From: Hyphomicrobiales bacterium
Lineage (GTDB): Bacteria > Pseudomonadota > Alphaproteobacteria > Rhizobiales > Rhizobiaceae
Assembly: GCA_900474095.1 (NCBI GenBank)
Contig: UCOA01000001.1
Coordinates: 51,847 to 115,846, forward strand
Reading direction: 5' to 3'
Length of the DNA: 64,000 bases
Positions 8,883 to 17,545 of the stretch are shown here, in pieces. Positions within the stretch are counted from its first letter, which is position 1, and the number at the start of each line of letters is the position of its first letter. The notes beneath the pieces were generated by a model. That model made no database searches and was not told where the DNA came from. It worked only from the letters and a program-made list of their open reading frames with translations. A program made the translations under genes and the position numbers.

Positions 8883-9266
8883 TCAGGGATATTGTTTGAG
8901 ATAGGCGATCAGGTTGGTTATCTCGTCGTCCTTCTTCACGCCGGCAAAGGCCATTTTGGTGCCTTTCACCTTCGCCTTTGGATTGTGGAGATAGTCGCGC
9001 AGCGTTGTCTCGTCCCAGACGAGCCCGCCTTCGCCAGCCTCCTTCATCGCAGACGAATATTTGTAATCCGGGTGCGTTCCGGCCGTCCTGCCGAACAGGC
9101 CCTTCAACGACGGGCCGACCTTGTTCTTGTCGCTGTCAACGACATGGCAGGTGGCGCATTTCTTGAAGATGGCGGCGCCCGCCTCCGCGTCGCCTTCCTG
9201 GGCGAGGGCGCCGATCGGACAGAGTACGGCGGCGGATAGGCCGATCATCAGAATGTGGTTTCGCAT
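8883..9266 (-). CDS. Small class I periplasmic cytochrome c
   Basis: 127 residues. A signal peptide of about 22 residues (ending GALAQ) is followed by a cytochrome c domain with the heme motif CATCH near residue 37 and the Met axial ligand in GTKMAFAG near residue 105. Size and motifs fit the mitochondrial-type cytochrome c2/c550 group. ATG 9266 is preceded by GGAGGA; an upstream in-frame start at 9308 has no such site. As first gene of the oxidase operon it is the probable electron donor to CuA. The 143 bp before subunit II leave room for a second promoter. Confidence 0.9.
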   Translation of the reverse strand: MRNHILMIGLSAAVLCPIGALAQEGDAEAGAAIFKKCATCHVVDSDKNKVGPSLKGLFGRTAGTHPDYKYSSAMKEAGEGGLVWDETTLRDYLHNPKAKVKGTKMAFAGVKKDDEITNLIAYLKQYP

Positions 9267-9465
9267 TGCAATCCTCCTCCAGGTTGCCCGAAACACCGGC
9301 CCGCGCATCGTTTTGCTGCAGCCTGTTCCGGATCGTCCCGCTCGCCGGAATGGCGGGCTATGAGCGGTGCGATCAGGAAAAAGGTATTCTTCGATCGGAA
9401 TAAGTCAATTGGTGCGAAAGGGGGTGCCGCACGTTGGCGATCATGCGCCGGGTGCAGCCATTCTG

Positions 9466-10191
9466 TCAGGGCTTTGCTTGACCGGCCGACACCAGCAGGC
9501 TCTCGGCGATGCGTGCCGCCTCCATGATATGGGCGCGGCAGGCGGCGGTTGCCGCCTCCGGATCGTTGCGCTCTATAGCGTTGAAGATCTCGCGCATCCT
9601 CGCCGGGCCGGATACGGTGCGGTTGGTCGTCGACAGCGTCATCACCCTGAGGCGGGAAATGCGGCTGTTCAGCCGCTTGACGATATCCCAGGCGATCTCG
9701 TGGCCGCCGGACAGGAAGATCGTTTCATAGAATTCCGTCGTCGCGGCAAGAATCGTCAGGGCATCGTTCTTGCGGGAATTGCGGTCGAGGTCCTGCAGCA
9801 CCGTCTTCAGCTTGTTTTTCGTCGCGGTATCGGCGTTACGGGCGCAGTCCGCGACGGCCGTCGTTTCGAGTGCGATGCGGACATCATAGATCTGGCGGGC
9901 CTGATGCCAATCGATGAGGGCGACGATCGGTCCCTGCTTGGGGGCCGTCTCGACCAGACCTTCCGTCTCCAGGTGGCGCAGCACTTCGCGGATGACGGAG
10001 CGCGATACGCCGAGCTGGTCGCACAAGGTGCGCTCGACGAGACGCTGTCCAGGGCTGAAAAGGCCAGCAATGATGGCGTTGCGCAGGCGTTCCAGCGCCA
10101 TTTCCCTCAAGGTTACCGGCGGGGTGTCGATCCGCAGCGATTCCAGATTCCGGGCGATTTCGGCAGTCGGAGCAAAAAGCTTCTGGTTCAT
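9466..10191 (-). CDS. GntR-family regulator (FCD/FadR type)
   Basis: 241 residues with a winged helix at about residues 25-90 (LVERTLCDQLGVSRSVIREVLRHLETEGLV) and an all-helical FCD ligand-binding domain after it. The FCD metal-site pattern is partly visible (YDVRIALETTAVADCA, then HIMEAARIAE at the end). ATG 10191 has GAGAG upstream; an alternative start at 10236 adds 15 residues. It is divergent from the catabolic operon at 10289, and a perfect palindrome in the shared promoter is its likely site. It is probably a repressor released by the substrate or an intermediate of that pathway. Confidence 0.9.
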   Translation of the reverse strand: MNQKLFAPTAEIARNLESLRIDTPPVTLREMALERLRNAIIAGLFSPGQRLVERTLCDQLGVSRSVIREVLRHLETEGLVETAPKQGPIVALIDWHQARQIYDVRIALETTAVADCARNADTATKNKLKTVLQDLDRNSRKNDALTILAATTEFYETIFLSGGHEIAWDIVKRLNSRISRLRVMTLSTTNRTVSGPARMREIFNAIERNDPEAATAACRAHIMEAARIAESLLVSAGQAKP

Positions 10192-10229
10192 GGCTCTCTC
10201 ATAAACAAAGAAATGATTCCAAACAAGGC

Positions 10230-10256
10230 TTGACACGTGATATTATGGTATACCAT
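10230..10256 (+). promoter_or_regulatory. GntR operator over a promoter for the catabolic operon
   Basis: TTGACA (10230-10235) is followed by the perfect 12-bp palindrome ATGGTATACCAT (10245-10256), 33 bp before the TTG start of the first operon gene. FCD-type GntR regulators bind short palindromes with a TGGTATACCA-like core, so this is a strong candidate operator. It would occlude the -10 region. Confidence 0.7.
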
Positions 10257-10288
10257 CATACGGAATATCGACATAGAAGGAAACGGCC

Positions 10289-10891
10289 TTGGCTATCGAA
10301 ATCCGCAAGACACTTCTTCAGGTAGAAACCATTCTTGTTGAAGGAGGTAAGGCAGCCCCGGTACCGCTGAAGCTCTACGCCGCAATGGCTGTGGTGAAGA
10401 ATCCCTGGGCCGGGCAAGGTTTTGTGGAAAATCTGAAGCCGGAGATCCACGCAGCGGCGCCGGTGCTCGGCGAATTGCTGACCCGCATGATCATCGACGC
10501 CGTCGGGTCCGGCGAACAGGTCGAGGCCTATGGCAAGGCGGCGGTCGTCGGGCTGGACGGCGAGATCGAGCATGCGTCGGCGCTGATCCATACGCTGCGC
10601 TTCGGCAATCACTACCGCACGGCTGTCGGTGCCAAATCCTATCTCGCCTTCTGCAATACACGCGGTCCGGCCAATGCGCCCGTGATGATCCCGTTGATGG
10701 ACAAGAACGATGAAGGGCGCCGCTCGCACTATCTCACCATCCAGACGTCGATCGCCGACGCGCCGGCGGCGGGCGAGATCGTCATCGCGCTCGGCGCGTC
10801 GGTCGGCGGCCGTCCGCATCATCGCATCGGCGATCGCTACCAGGACCTCAAGGATCTTGGCAACGACGTGAACAACCCGGCGGCGGTCTGA
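10289..10891 (+). CDS. Amino acid synthesis family protein (DUF1185/PF06684-like)
   Basis: 200 residues starting with TTG, preceded by GAAGGAAA. The sequence resembles the family annotated as amino acid synthesis (PF06684), whose biochemical role is not firmly known. A Gly/His-rich stretch near the C-terminus (GASVGGRPHHRIGDRYQD) and an N-terminal IRKTLLQVETILVEGG are its most recognisable parts. No signal peptide or membrane segment. It is first gene of the GntR-controlled operon and may act on a ring-opened or amide intermediate together with the hydrolase that follows 7 bp later; this is inference. Confidence 0.75.
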   Translation: MAIEIRKTLLQVETILVEGGKAAPVPLKLYAAMAVVKNPWAGQGFVENLKPEIHAAAPVLGELLTRMIIDAVGSGEQVEAYGKAAVVGLDGEIEHASALIHTLRFGNHYRTAVGAKSYLAFCNTRGPANAPVMIPLMDKNDEGRRSHYLTIQTSIADAPAAGEIVIALGASVGGRPHHRIGDRYQDLKDLGNDVNNPAAV

Positions 10892-10898
10892 GGCCGAG

Positions 10899-11696
10899 AT
10901 GGAAACGGTCCGGCGGTCACACACCAAAAGCGGCACGGCCTACGCGGAGCAGGGCGCAGGCGAACCGCTGGTGCTCGTCCACGGTGTTGGCATGCGGCTG
11001 GAGGCTTGGGCGCCGCAAATGGCGGCGCTCGGCATTCATCATCGCGTGATCGCCGTCGATATGCCGGGACATGGCGAGAGCCGGTCCTTGGCGGGCGACG
11101 CGGGGCTTGAAGCCTTTGTTGCGTGGCTTGGCCTTTTCCTCGATGATCTGGGCCTTGAGCGCGTCAATGTGGCCGGTCACTCCATGGGTGCGCTGATTGC
11201 CGGCGGCGCGGTCGCCACGTTCGGCGCACGAATTGCCCGGGTAGCGCTGTTGAACGGCGTCTATCGCCGCGATGCGGGTGCAAGTGCTGCTGTCGTCGGC
11301 AGGGCACGGGAAATCCGCGCCGGGCAGGTCGATGTCGATGGCCCGCTGCTGCGCTGGTTCGGCGAGAACAGCAAGGACAGTGACGCCTACCGCCTGACCC
11401 ACCGCTGGCTGTCTTCGGTCGATCGTGCCGGCTATGCCACGGCCTATGCCGCCTTTGCCGGCGGTGACAGCACCTATGCCGATTGCTGGCCGAGCGTCGG
11501 ATGTCCGGCCCTGTTTCTCACCGGAACCGACGATCCCAACTCGACCCCGGCCATGGCGCGCGCAATGGCGGAGGCGGCCCCTGCCGGTTATGCGGTGCTG
11601 ATCGACGGCCACCGGCATATGGTCAATCTGACGGCCCCCGAGGAGGTCAATGCGATCCTCCTTGAATGGCTCAAGAAACCGGAGGAGATGAAATGA
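10899..11696 (+). CDS. Alpha/beta hydrolase
   Basis: 265 residues with the alpha/beta-hydrolase fold. The oxyanion region is VLVHGVGMRLEAW, the nucleophile elbow is GHSMG with Ser95, the acid is in FLTGTDDPN, and the catalytic His is in IDGHRHMVNL. It could hydrolyse an ester, lactone or C-C bond. In RutD-like and 3-oxoadipate enol-lactonase-like relatives such enzymes work after a flavin monooxygenase, as here. Its stop overlaps the next start (ATGA). Confidence 0.88.
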   Translation: METVRRSHTKSGTAYAEQGAGEPLVLVHGVGMRLEAWAPQMAALGIHHRVIAVDMPGHGESRSLAGDAGLEAFVAWLGLFLDDLGLERVNVAGHSMGALIAGGAVATFGARIARVALLNGVYRRDAGASAAVVGRAREIRAGQVDVDGPLLRWFGENSKDSDAYRLTHRWLSSVDRAGYATAYAAFAGGDSTYADCWPSVGCPALFLTGTDDPNSTPAMARAMAEAAPAGYAVLIDGHRHMVNLTAPEEVNAILLEWLKKPEEMK

Positions 11697-12619
11697 GCCA
11701 AGCGAGTTTCGATGCGCGCGCCCTGCGCGATGCGTTCGGCGCTTTCCCGACCGGCGTGACGGTAGTGACGGCTCATGATCCGTCCGGCCAGCCGATCGGT
11801 TTTACTGCCAATTCGTTCACCTCGGTGTCGCTCGATCCGCCGTTGCTGCTGATCTGTCTGGCAAAAAGCTCTCGGAATTTTGCGGCCATCACCGGTTCGG
11901 CGGGCTTTGCGGTGAATATCCTCTCCGAAATGCAGAAGGATGTCTCGAACACCTTCGCGCGCCCGGTCGAGGACCGTTTCGCTGCCGTCGAATGGAAGAA
12001 GGGACCGCAAGGTTCGCCAATCTTTGCCGATGTCGCGGCCTGGTTCGACTGCGCAACCGAACAGGTGGTGGACGCGGGCGACCACGTCATCATGACCGGC
12101 CGGGTCAAGGCATTCGCCAATAGCGGTCTGAATGGTCTGGGTTATGCCAGGGGCAGCTACTTCACTCCGGCGCTGGCGGGCAAGGCCGTTTCGGCGGCGG
12201 CCGAAGGCGAGGCCCAGTTGAGCGCGGTGATCGAGCGCGACGGCTCCGTCCTTTTTCTTGGAAGCGACGTTCTCAGCCTTCCGACCTGCGCCATGGAAGG
12301 TGGCGAGCCGACGCAGATGCTACGGGATTATCTTGAGACACTCACCGGACTGAGCGTCTCCATCGGCTTCCTTTATTCCGTCTATGAAAGCCGCGCCGAC
12401 AACCGCCAGAATATTGTCTACCGCGCGACCGCAGCAACCGGCGAGCCGGCCGCTGGACGGTTCCTGCCGCTTGCCGATGCCTTGCAGCAAACGTTCGACA
12501 GTACCGCGACGGCCGACATTGTCCGGCGATTTGATCTGGAAAACTCGATCGGCAATTTCGGCGTTTATTTCGGCAACGAGACGGCCGGCAAAGTCCACCC
12601 GGTTTCAAGGAAGGCCTGA
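11693..12619 (+). CDS. Flavin reductase with extra C-terminal (degenerate NUDIX-like) domain
   Basis: 308 residues, about twice the usual size of HpaC/RutF-type flavin reductases. Residues 1-165 are the flavin-reductase domain (FPTGVTVVTA, GFTANSFTSVSLDPPLLLICL, FAVNILS), which makes reduced FMN for a partner monooxygenase. Residues 170-300 form a second domain. The segment LPTCAMEGGEPTQMLRDYLE followed by TLTGL reads like a NUDIX box in which key Glu residues are missing. A sensor or flavin-handling role is possible but unproven. The start overlaps the hydrolase stop. The luciferase-like monooxygenase immediately downstream is the obvious partner. Confidence 0.85.
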   Translation: MSQASFDARALRDAFGAFPTGVTVVTAHDPSGQPIGFTANSFTSVSLDPPLLLICLAKSSRNFAAITGSAGFAVNILSEMQKDVSNTFARPVEDRFAAVEWKKGPQGSPIFADVAAWFDCATEQVVDAGDHVIMTGRVKAFANSGLNGLGYARGSYFTPALAGKAVSAAAEGEAQLSAVIERDGSVLFLGSDVLSLPTCAMEGGEPTQMLRDYLETLTGLSVSIGFLYSVYESRADNRQNIVYRATAATGEPAAGRFLPLADALQQTFDSTATADIVRRFDLENSIGNFGVYFGNETAGKVHPVSRKA

Positions 12620-12624
12620 GCGCG

Positions 12625-13662
12625 ATGAAATTTTCCCTCTTCGTCCATATGGAACGGCTCGATGCCGATCAGGATCACAAGAGCCTCTACGAGGAATTCG
12701 TGGCGCTCTGCGAAATTGCCGACAAGGGCGGCATGCACGCCATCTGGACCGGCGAGCATCACGGCATGGACTTCACCATCGCCCCCAACCCGTTCGTCAC
12801 CATCGCCGATCTGGCACGCCGGACCAGCAAGGTGCGGCTCGGCACAGGTACCGTCATTGCGCCGTTCTGGCATCCGATCAAGCTTGCCGGCGAAGCGGCG
12901 ATGACCGACCTCATCTGCGACGGGCGGCTGGATATCGGGATCGCCCGCGGCGCCTATTCCTTCGAATATGAGCGCCTGTTGCCGGGGCTCGATGCCTGGG
13001 GTGCCGGCCAGCGCATGCGCGAACTCATTCCTGCTGTGAAGAGGCTGTGGGAGGGCGACTACGCGCATGATGGCGAGTTCTACAAGTTCCCGTCCACGAC
13101 TTCGGCGCCGAAGCCGATCCAGCAGCACCCGCCGATCTGGGTCGCGGCGCGTGATCCGAACTCCCATGAATTCGCGGTCGCCAATGGCTGCAATGTCCAG
13201 GTGACGCCGCTGTGGCAGGGAGACGACGAAGTCGAGACCTTGATGGCGCGCTTCAACGAGGCCTGCGCCAAGAACACCGCCGTCGAGCGGCCAAAGATCA
13301 TGCTCCTGCGCCACACCTATGTCGGCTCCGATGAAGCCGACCTCGCGCAGGCCGCCCATGAGATGAGCGTCTACTACAACTACTTCTTTGCCTGGTTCAA
13401 GAACGAGAAGCCGATCCATCAGGGCCTGATCGAACGGATTCCGGCCGAGGATATTGCCGCCAATGCGATGCTGTCGGCCGATGTCATGCGGGCCAACAAC
13501 GTGATCGGCGAAACAGCCGAGGTGATCGGCCGGCTCAAGGCCTACGAGGCGATGGGTTACGACGAATATTCCTTCTGGATCGACACCGGCATGAGTTTCG
13601 AGCGCAAGAAGGCCTCGCTCGAGCGCTTCATCGCCGACGTCATGCCGGCATTCGGGGAGTAG
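12625..13662 (+). CDS. LLM-class flavin-dependent monooxygenase
   Basis: 345-residue luciferase-like TIM-barrel protein. Typical segments are MKFSLFVHMER at the N-terminus, AIWTGEHHGMDFT, VRLGTGTVIAPFWHP and LDIGIARGAYSFEYER. Members use reduced FMN and oxygen to oxidise alkanes, aldehydes, sulfonates, amides or N-heterocycles. The reductase gene ends 5 bp upstream, so the two form a two-component monooxygenase. The substrate is unknown. The neighbouring aldehyde dehydrogenase and hydrolase suggest an oxygenation that yields an aldehyde. Confidence 0.92.
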   Translation: MKFSLFVHMERLDADQDHKSLYEEFVALCEIADKGGMHAIWTGEHHGMDFTIAPNPFVTIADLARRTSKVRLGTGTVIAPFWHPIKLAGEAAMTDLICDGRLDIGIARGAYSFEYERLLPGLDAWGAGQRMRELIPAVKRLWEGDYAHDGEFYKFPSTTSAPKPIQQHPPIWVAARDPNSHEFAVANGCNVQVTPLWQGDDEVETLMARFNEACAKNTAVERPKIMLLRHTYVGSDEADLAQAAHEMSVYYNYFFAWFKNEKPIHQGLIERIPAEDIAANAMLSADVMRANNVIGETAEVIGRLKAYEAMGYDEYSFWIDTGMSFERKKASLERFIADVMPAFGE

Positions 13663-13666
13663 GGCG

Positions 13667-15133
13667 ATGCAGCAGTTCCAATGTTACATCGACGGACGTT
13701 TCAGCAATGGCGAGGCGCGCTTTCAAAGCGTCGATCCGGCGACGGGCGCTGCGTGGGCGCAGATGCCCGAAAGCCGTACGGCCGATGTCGATCGTGCCGT
13801 CGAAGCGGCGCATCAGGCGCTGCATGGCGGTGGTCGCTGGGCGCGGATGACAGCGACGCAGCGCGGCAAGCTGCTCTACCGGCTCGCCGATCTGATCGCG
13901 GCGAGCGTGCGAAGACTGGCTGAGCTGGAGACCCGCGATACAGGCAAGATCATCCGCGAGACGTCGTCGCAGATCGCCTATGTCGCCGACTATTATCGCT
14001 ATTATGCGGGGCTCGCCGACAAGATCGAAGGTGCCTTTCTGCCGATCGACAAGCCGGACATGGACGTCTGGCTGCGCCGCGAGCCGGTCGGTGTCGTCGC
14101 AGCCATCGTGCCCTGGAACAGCCAGCTGTTTCTCGCCGCCGTCAAGATCGGCCCGGCACTTGCCGCCGGATGCACCATCGTCGTCAAGGCATCCGAAGAG
14201 GGCCCGGCGCCGTTGCTCGAATTTGCCCGGCTTGTCGACGAGGCCGGCTTTCCGCCGGGTGTCGTCAATGTCATCACCGGCTTCGGCGCCACCTGTGGGG
14301 CGGCGCTGACGGCACATCCGAAGGTCGCCCATATCGCCTTTACCGGCGGCGCCGACACCGCCCGCCATATCGTGCGCAGTTCGGCGGAAAACCTCGCCTC
14401 CACCTCGCTTGAACTCGGCGGCAAGTCGCCACTCATCGTCTTTGCCGATGCCGATCTCGAAAGTGCCGCCAATGCGCAGGTTGCCGGCATCTTTGCGGCG
14501 ACCGGTCAGAGTTGTGTTGCCGCGTCCCGGTTGATCGTCGAGCGCAGCGTCAAGGACCGCTTTCTCGAAATCCTCACTGCCAAGGCCGAGGCGATCCGCA
14601 TCGGTTCGCCGCTCTCGATGGAGACCGAGGTGGGGCCGCTGGCAACGGAACGGCAGCGCCGGCATATCGAGACGCTCGTTGCGGCGTCTTTGGATGCCGG
14701 AGCCAGGCTGGTGACCGGCGGCTCGGCGCCGGCCGGAGAGGGCTATTTCTATCGCCCGACCATTCTTGATTGCGATGGTACCAGCGCGCCGTCGCTGGAC
14801 AAGGAATTTTTCGGTCCGGTTCTCTCCGTCGTATCGTTCGAGACGGAGGCGGAAGCGGTCGAGCTTGCCAACAGCACGCCCTATGGGCTTGCGTCGGGCA
14901 TCTTCACCCAGAACCTGACGCGGGCGCACCGGCTGATGAAGGTGATCCGCGCAGGTATCGTCTGGGTCAACACCTACCGCGCGGTCTCGCCGATCGCGCC
15001 CTTCGGCGGTTCGGGTCTTTCCGGCGACGGGCGCGAAGGCGGACTTGCGGCAGCGCTCGGTTACACCCGCACCAAGACCGTGTGGCTGCGGACATCGGAT
15101 GATCCGATCCCCGATCCGTTCGTGATGCGGTGA
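13667..15133 (+). CDS. Aldehyde dehydrogenase (NAD(P)-dependent)
   Basis: 488 residues of the ALDH superfamily. The cofactor segment is PWNSQLFLAAVKIGPALAAG, the general base Glu is in LELGGKSP, and the catalytic Cys is in ATGQSCVAASR at about residue 283. The C-terminal APFGGSGLSGDGREGG is typical of betaine/4-aminobutyraldehyde-like dehydrogenases. It should oxidise an aldehyde produced by the upstream monooxygenase. The stop overlaps the GTG start of the NIPSNAP gene. Confidence 0.92.
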   Translation: MQQFQCYIDGRFSNGEARFQSVDPATGAAWAQMPESRTADVDRAVEAAHQALHGGGRWARMTATQRGKLLYRLADLIAASVRRLAELETRDTGKIIRETSSQIAYVADYYRYYAGLADKIEGAFLPIDKPDMDVWLRREPVGVVAAIVPWNSQLFLAAVKIGPALAAGCTIVVKASEEGPAPLLEFARLVDEAGFPPGVVNVITGFGATCGAALTAHPKVAHIAFTGGADTARHIVRSSAENLASTSLELGGKSPLIVFADADLESAANAQVAGIFAATGQSCVAASRLIVERSVKDRFLEILTAKAEAIRIGSPLSMETEVGPLATERQRRHIETLVAASLDAGARLVTGGSAPAGEGYFYRPTILDCDGTSAPSLDKEFFGPVLSVVSFETEAEAVELANSTPYGLASGIFTQNLTRAHRLMKVIRAGIVWVNTYRAVSPIAPFGGSGLSGDGREGGLAAALGYTRTKTVWLRTSDDPIPDPFVMR

Positions 15134-15468
15134 AGGCGATGTTTTACGAGATCCGCACCTACCGACTGAAGAATGGCGCCGTCCCCGCCTATCTCAAGGT
15201 CGTTGAAGAGGAAGGCATCGCCATCCAGAAGAACCATCTGGGCGAATTGGCCGGCTATTTCTACTGCGAGATCGGCGCGATCAACGAGATCGTCCATATC
15301 TGGGGCTTTGCCAGCCTTGATGACCGCGAGGCGCGCCGCAGCCGGTTGATGGCCGATCCGGACTGGCAGGCCTTCCTGCCGAAAATTCGCGATCTGATCG
15401 AGATCGCCGACAACAAGATCATGAAGCCGGCAGCCTTTTCGCCCATGGGAGGATCGCGGCCAGTGTGA
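15130..15468 (+). CDS. NIPSNAP-family protein
   Basis: 112-residue dimeric alpha/beta-barrel protein (FYEIRTYRLKNGAVPAYLKV, VHIWGFASLDDREARRSRL). The GTG start at 15130 overlaps the aldehyde dehydrogenase stop as GTGA; an ATG three codons later (15139) is possible. NIPSNAP proteins often sit in catabolic operons next to monooxygenases and dehydrogenases, but no general biochemical activity is established. It may be a small accessory or isomerase-like enzyme of this pathway. Confidence 0.85.
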   Translation: MKAMFYEIRTYRLKNGAVPAYLKVVEEEGIAIQKNHLGELAGYFYCEIGAINEIVHIWGFASLDDREARRSRLMADPDWQAFLPKIRDLIEIADNKIMKPAAFSPMGGSRPV

Positions 15469-15483
15469 TGACGAAGCTCAACA

Positions 15484-15506
15484 GCCCGGACAGGGAAATG
15501 CCGGGC
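15484..15506 (+). terminator. Hairpin between catabolic and transport halves of the operon
   Basis: A GCCCGG / CCGGGC stem with an 11-base loop lies in the 112-bp gap before the substrate-binding protein gene. There is no T-run, so it is more likely an mRNA-processing or stabilising structure than a full terminator. Confidence 0.35.
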
Positions 15507-15580
15507 AGGAGTAGCGGAAACGGCGGCGCAGACCGCTGCACGACGACAAAAAGCAGTTTAAATCAACGGAGCAAGGGAAC

Positions 15581-16591
15581 ATGACAAAGACATTCATCAT
15601 CGCGGCGATCACCGCTACACTTGGTCTTTCCACAGCGGCAACGGCTGCCGATCTGGTTTTCACGAGCTGGGGCGGGACCACCCAGGACGCACAGAAGGCG
15701 GCCTGGGCTGATCCGTTCACATCGGAAACCGGCATCAACGTGGTGCAGGACGGACCGACCGATTACGGCAAGCTCAAGGCCATGGTCGAGGCTGGAAGCG
15801 TCACGTGGGACGTGGTCGATGTCGAGGGCGATTATGCCGTGCAGGCCGGCAAGGCCGGAATGCTCGAAAAGCTGGATTTCTCGGTCATCGACAAGTCCAA
15901 GCTCGATCCGCGCTTCTTGACCGACTACTCCGTCGGGAGCTTTTATTATTCCTTCGTCATCGGCTGCAACAAGGATGCGGTCTCGGCCTGCCCGAAAACC
16001 TGGGCGGACCTTTTTGACAGCACGAAGTTCCCCGGAAAGCGCACGTTCTACAAATGGTCCGCGCCCGGCGTGATCGAAGCAGCCTTGCTGGCAGACGGCG
16101 TTGCGCCTGACAAGCTTTATCCGCTCGACCTCGACCGCGCCTTCAAGAAGCTCGATAGCATCAAGGCCGACATCATCTGGTGGACCGGCGGTGCACAATC
16201 ACAGCAGCTTCTCGCTTCCGCCGAAGCGCCTTTCGGTTCGTTCTGGAACGGACGCCTGACGGCGCTTGCCGAAACCGGCGTTACCGTCGAAACGTCCTGG
16301 GACCAGAACATCACGGCGGCGGATGCCCTCGTCGTGCCGAAGGGCACGAAGAACAAGGAAGCGGCGATGAAGTTCATTGCGGCTGCAACCAGTGCCGACG
16401 CTCAGGCCAACATGGCGGTCAGCACCGGCTATGCGCCGATCAACCTCGATTCGAGCGCCATCATGGACGAAAAGCTGCGGATGAGCCTTCCGGACATGCA
16501 GTCGGCGAGCCAGGTCAACGCCGACATGGATTACTGGGCGGCAAACCGCGATGCGATCGGCGAACGCTGGTACGCGTGGCAGGCCAAGTAA
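15581..16591 (+). CDS. ABC importer substrate-binding protein, PotD/spermidine-putrescine type
   Basis: 336 residues with a signal peptide of about 22 residues (MTKTFIIAAITATLGLSTAA, then a TAAD cleavage region). A family-1 periplasmic binding fold follows, opening with LVFTSWGGTTQDAQKAAW as in polyamine-type binding proteins. It delivers its ligand to the permeases encoded next. Given the operon, the ligand is probably the substrate of the monooxygenase pathway, perhaps a nitrogenous or cationic compound, but the sequence does not fix it. Confidence 0.88.
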   Translation: MTKTFIIAAITATLGLSTAATAADLVFTSWGGTTQDAQKAAWADPFTSETGINVVQDGPTDYGKLKAMVEAGSVTWDVVDVEGDYAVQAGKAGMLEKLDFSVIDKSKLDPRFLTDYSVGSFYYSFVIGCNKDAVSACPKTWADLFDSTKFPGKRTFYKWSAPGVIEAALLADGVAPDKLYPLDLDRAFKKLDSIKADIIWWTGGAQSQQLLASAEAPFGSFWNGRLTALAETGVTVETSWDQNITAADALVVPKGTKNKEAAMKFIAAATSADAQANMAVSTGYAPINLDSSAIMDEKLRMSLPDMQSASQVNADMDYWAANRDAIGERWYAWQAK

Positions 16592-16668
16592 GGCGAAATT
16601 GGCGGGCGTGATCGGTTCGCGCCCGTCTTCCGTAGCGAACGGAACCGTTCTCACAAAAGGTGTTCGGC

Positions 16669-17544
16669 ATGGCCTTGCTGACTGAGCAGGACAACATAAC
16701 GGCGGTGGGCAAAATTCGCACGGTACGGTCGCGGAATTTCGCCCTGACCGTTCCGGCATTGCTGCTTCTCGTGGTGTTCTTCATTCTGCCGGTGGTGGCA
16801 CTGCTGTTGCGCAGCGTGATGGAGCCTGAGCTCGGCCTCGACAACTACCGGGCCCTGCTTGGATCGACCACCTATCTGAAGATATTCCTCAACACCTTCA
16901 GCGTGTCCGCACTGGTCACCGTGGTGACGCTCGCGATCGGCTTTCCTGTCGCCTGGGCACTCGCCATCATGCCGTCGCGCTGGGCCTCGATCGTCTTTGC
17001 CATCCTGCTTTTGTCGATGTGGACCAATCTTCTCACGCGCACCTACGCCTGGATGGTGCTCCTGCAACGGACCGGCGTTATCAACAAGACGCTGATGGGG
17101 CTTGGGCTGATCAGCGAACCGCTGCCGCTGGTCAACAACCTTGTCGGCGTGACCATCGGCATGACCTATATCATGCTGCCCTTCATCATCCTGCCGCTCT
17201 ACGGCGTGATCCGCAAGATCGATCCGGCCATCCTGCAGGCGGCTGCGCTGTGCGGTGCCACCCGCTGGCAGGCGCTGACGCGTATCCTCATTCCGCTGGC
17301 AACGCCCGGCATGGTCTCCGGCGCGCTGATGGTGTTCGTGATGTCGCTTGGCTATTTCGTCACGCCGGCGCTGCTCGGCGGTACGGCCAACATGATGCTC
17401 GCCGAACTGATTGCACAATTCGTCCAATCGCTGGTCAACTGGGGCATGGGCGGTGCCGCGGCGCTGGTGCTCCTGGTCGTCACCCTGACGCTTTATGCCG
17501 TCCAACTGAGGCTGTTCGGAACCGCCCGCATGGAAGGACGCTGA
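16669..17544 (+). CDS. ABC importer permease, PotB-like
   Basis: 291 residues with six membrane helices. The EAA-type loop is AAALCGATRWQALTRILIPLA. ATG 16669 is preceded by AAAGGTG; a GTG three codons upstream is an alternative. It pairs with the second permease one base downstream. Confidence 0.88.
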   Translation: MALLTEQDNITAVGKIRTVRSRNFALTVPALLLLVVFFILPVVALLLRSVMEPELGLDNYRALLGSTTYLKIFLNTFSVSALVTVVTLAIGFPVAWALAIMPSRWASIVFAILLLSMWTNLLTRTYAWMVLLQRTGVINKTLMGLGLISEPLPLVNNLVGVTIGMTYIMLPFIILPLYGVIRKIDPAILQAAALCGATRWQALTRILIPLATPGMVSGALMVFVMSLGYFVTPALLGGTANMMLAELIAQFVQSLVNWGMGGAAALVLLVVTLTLYAVQLRLFGTARMEGR

Positions 17545-17545
17545 G

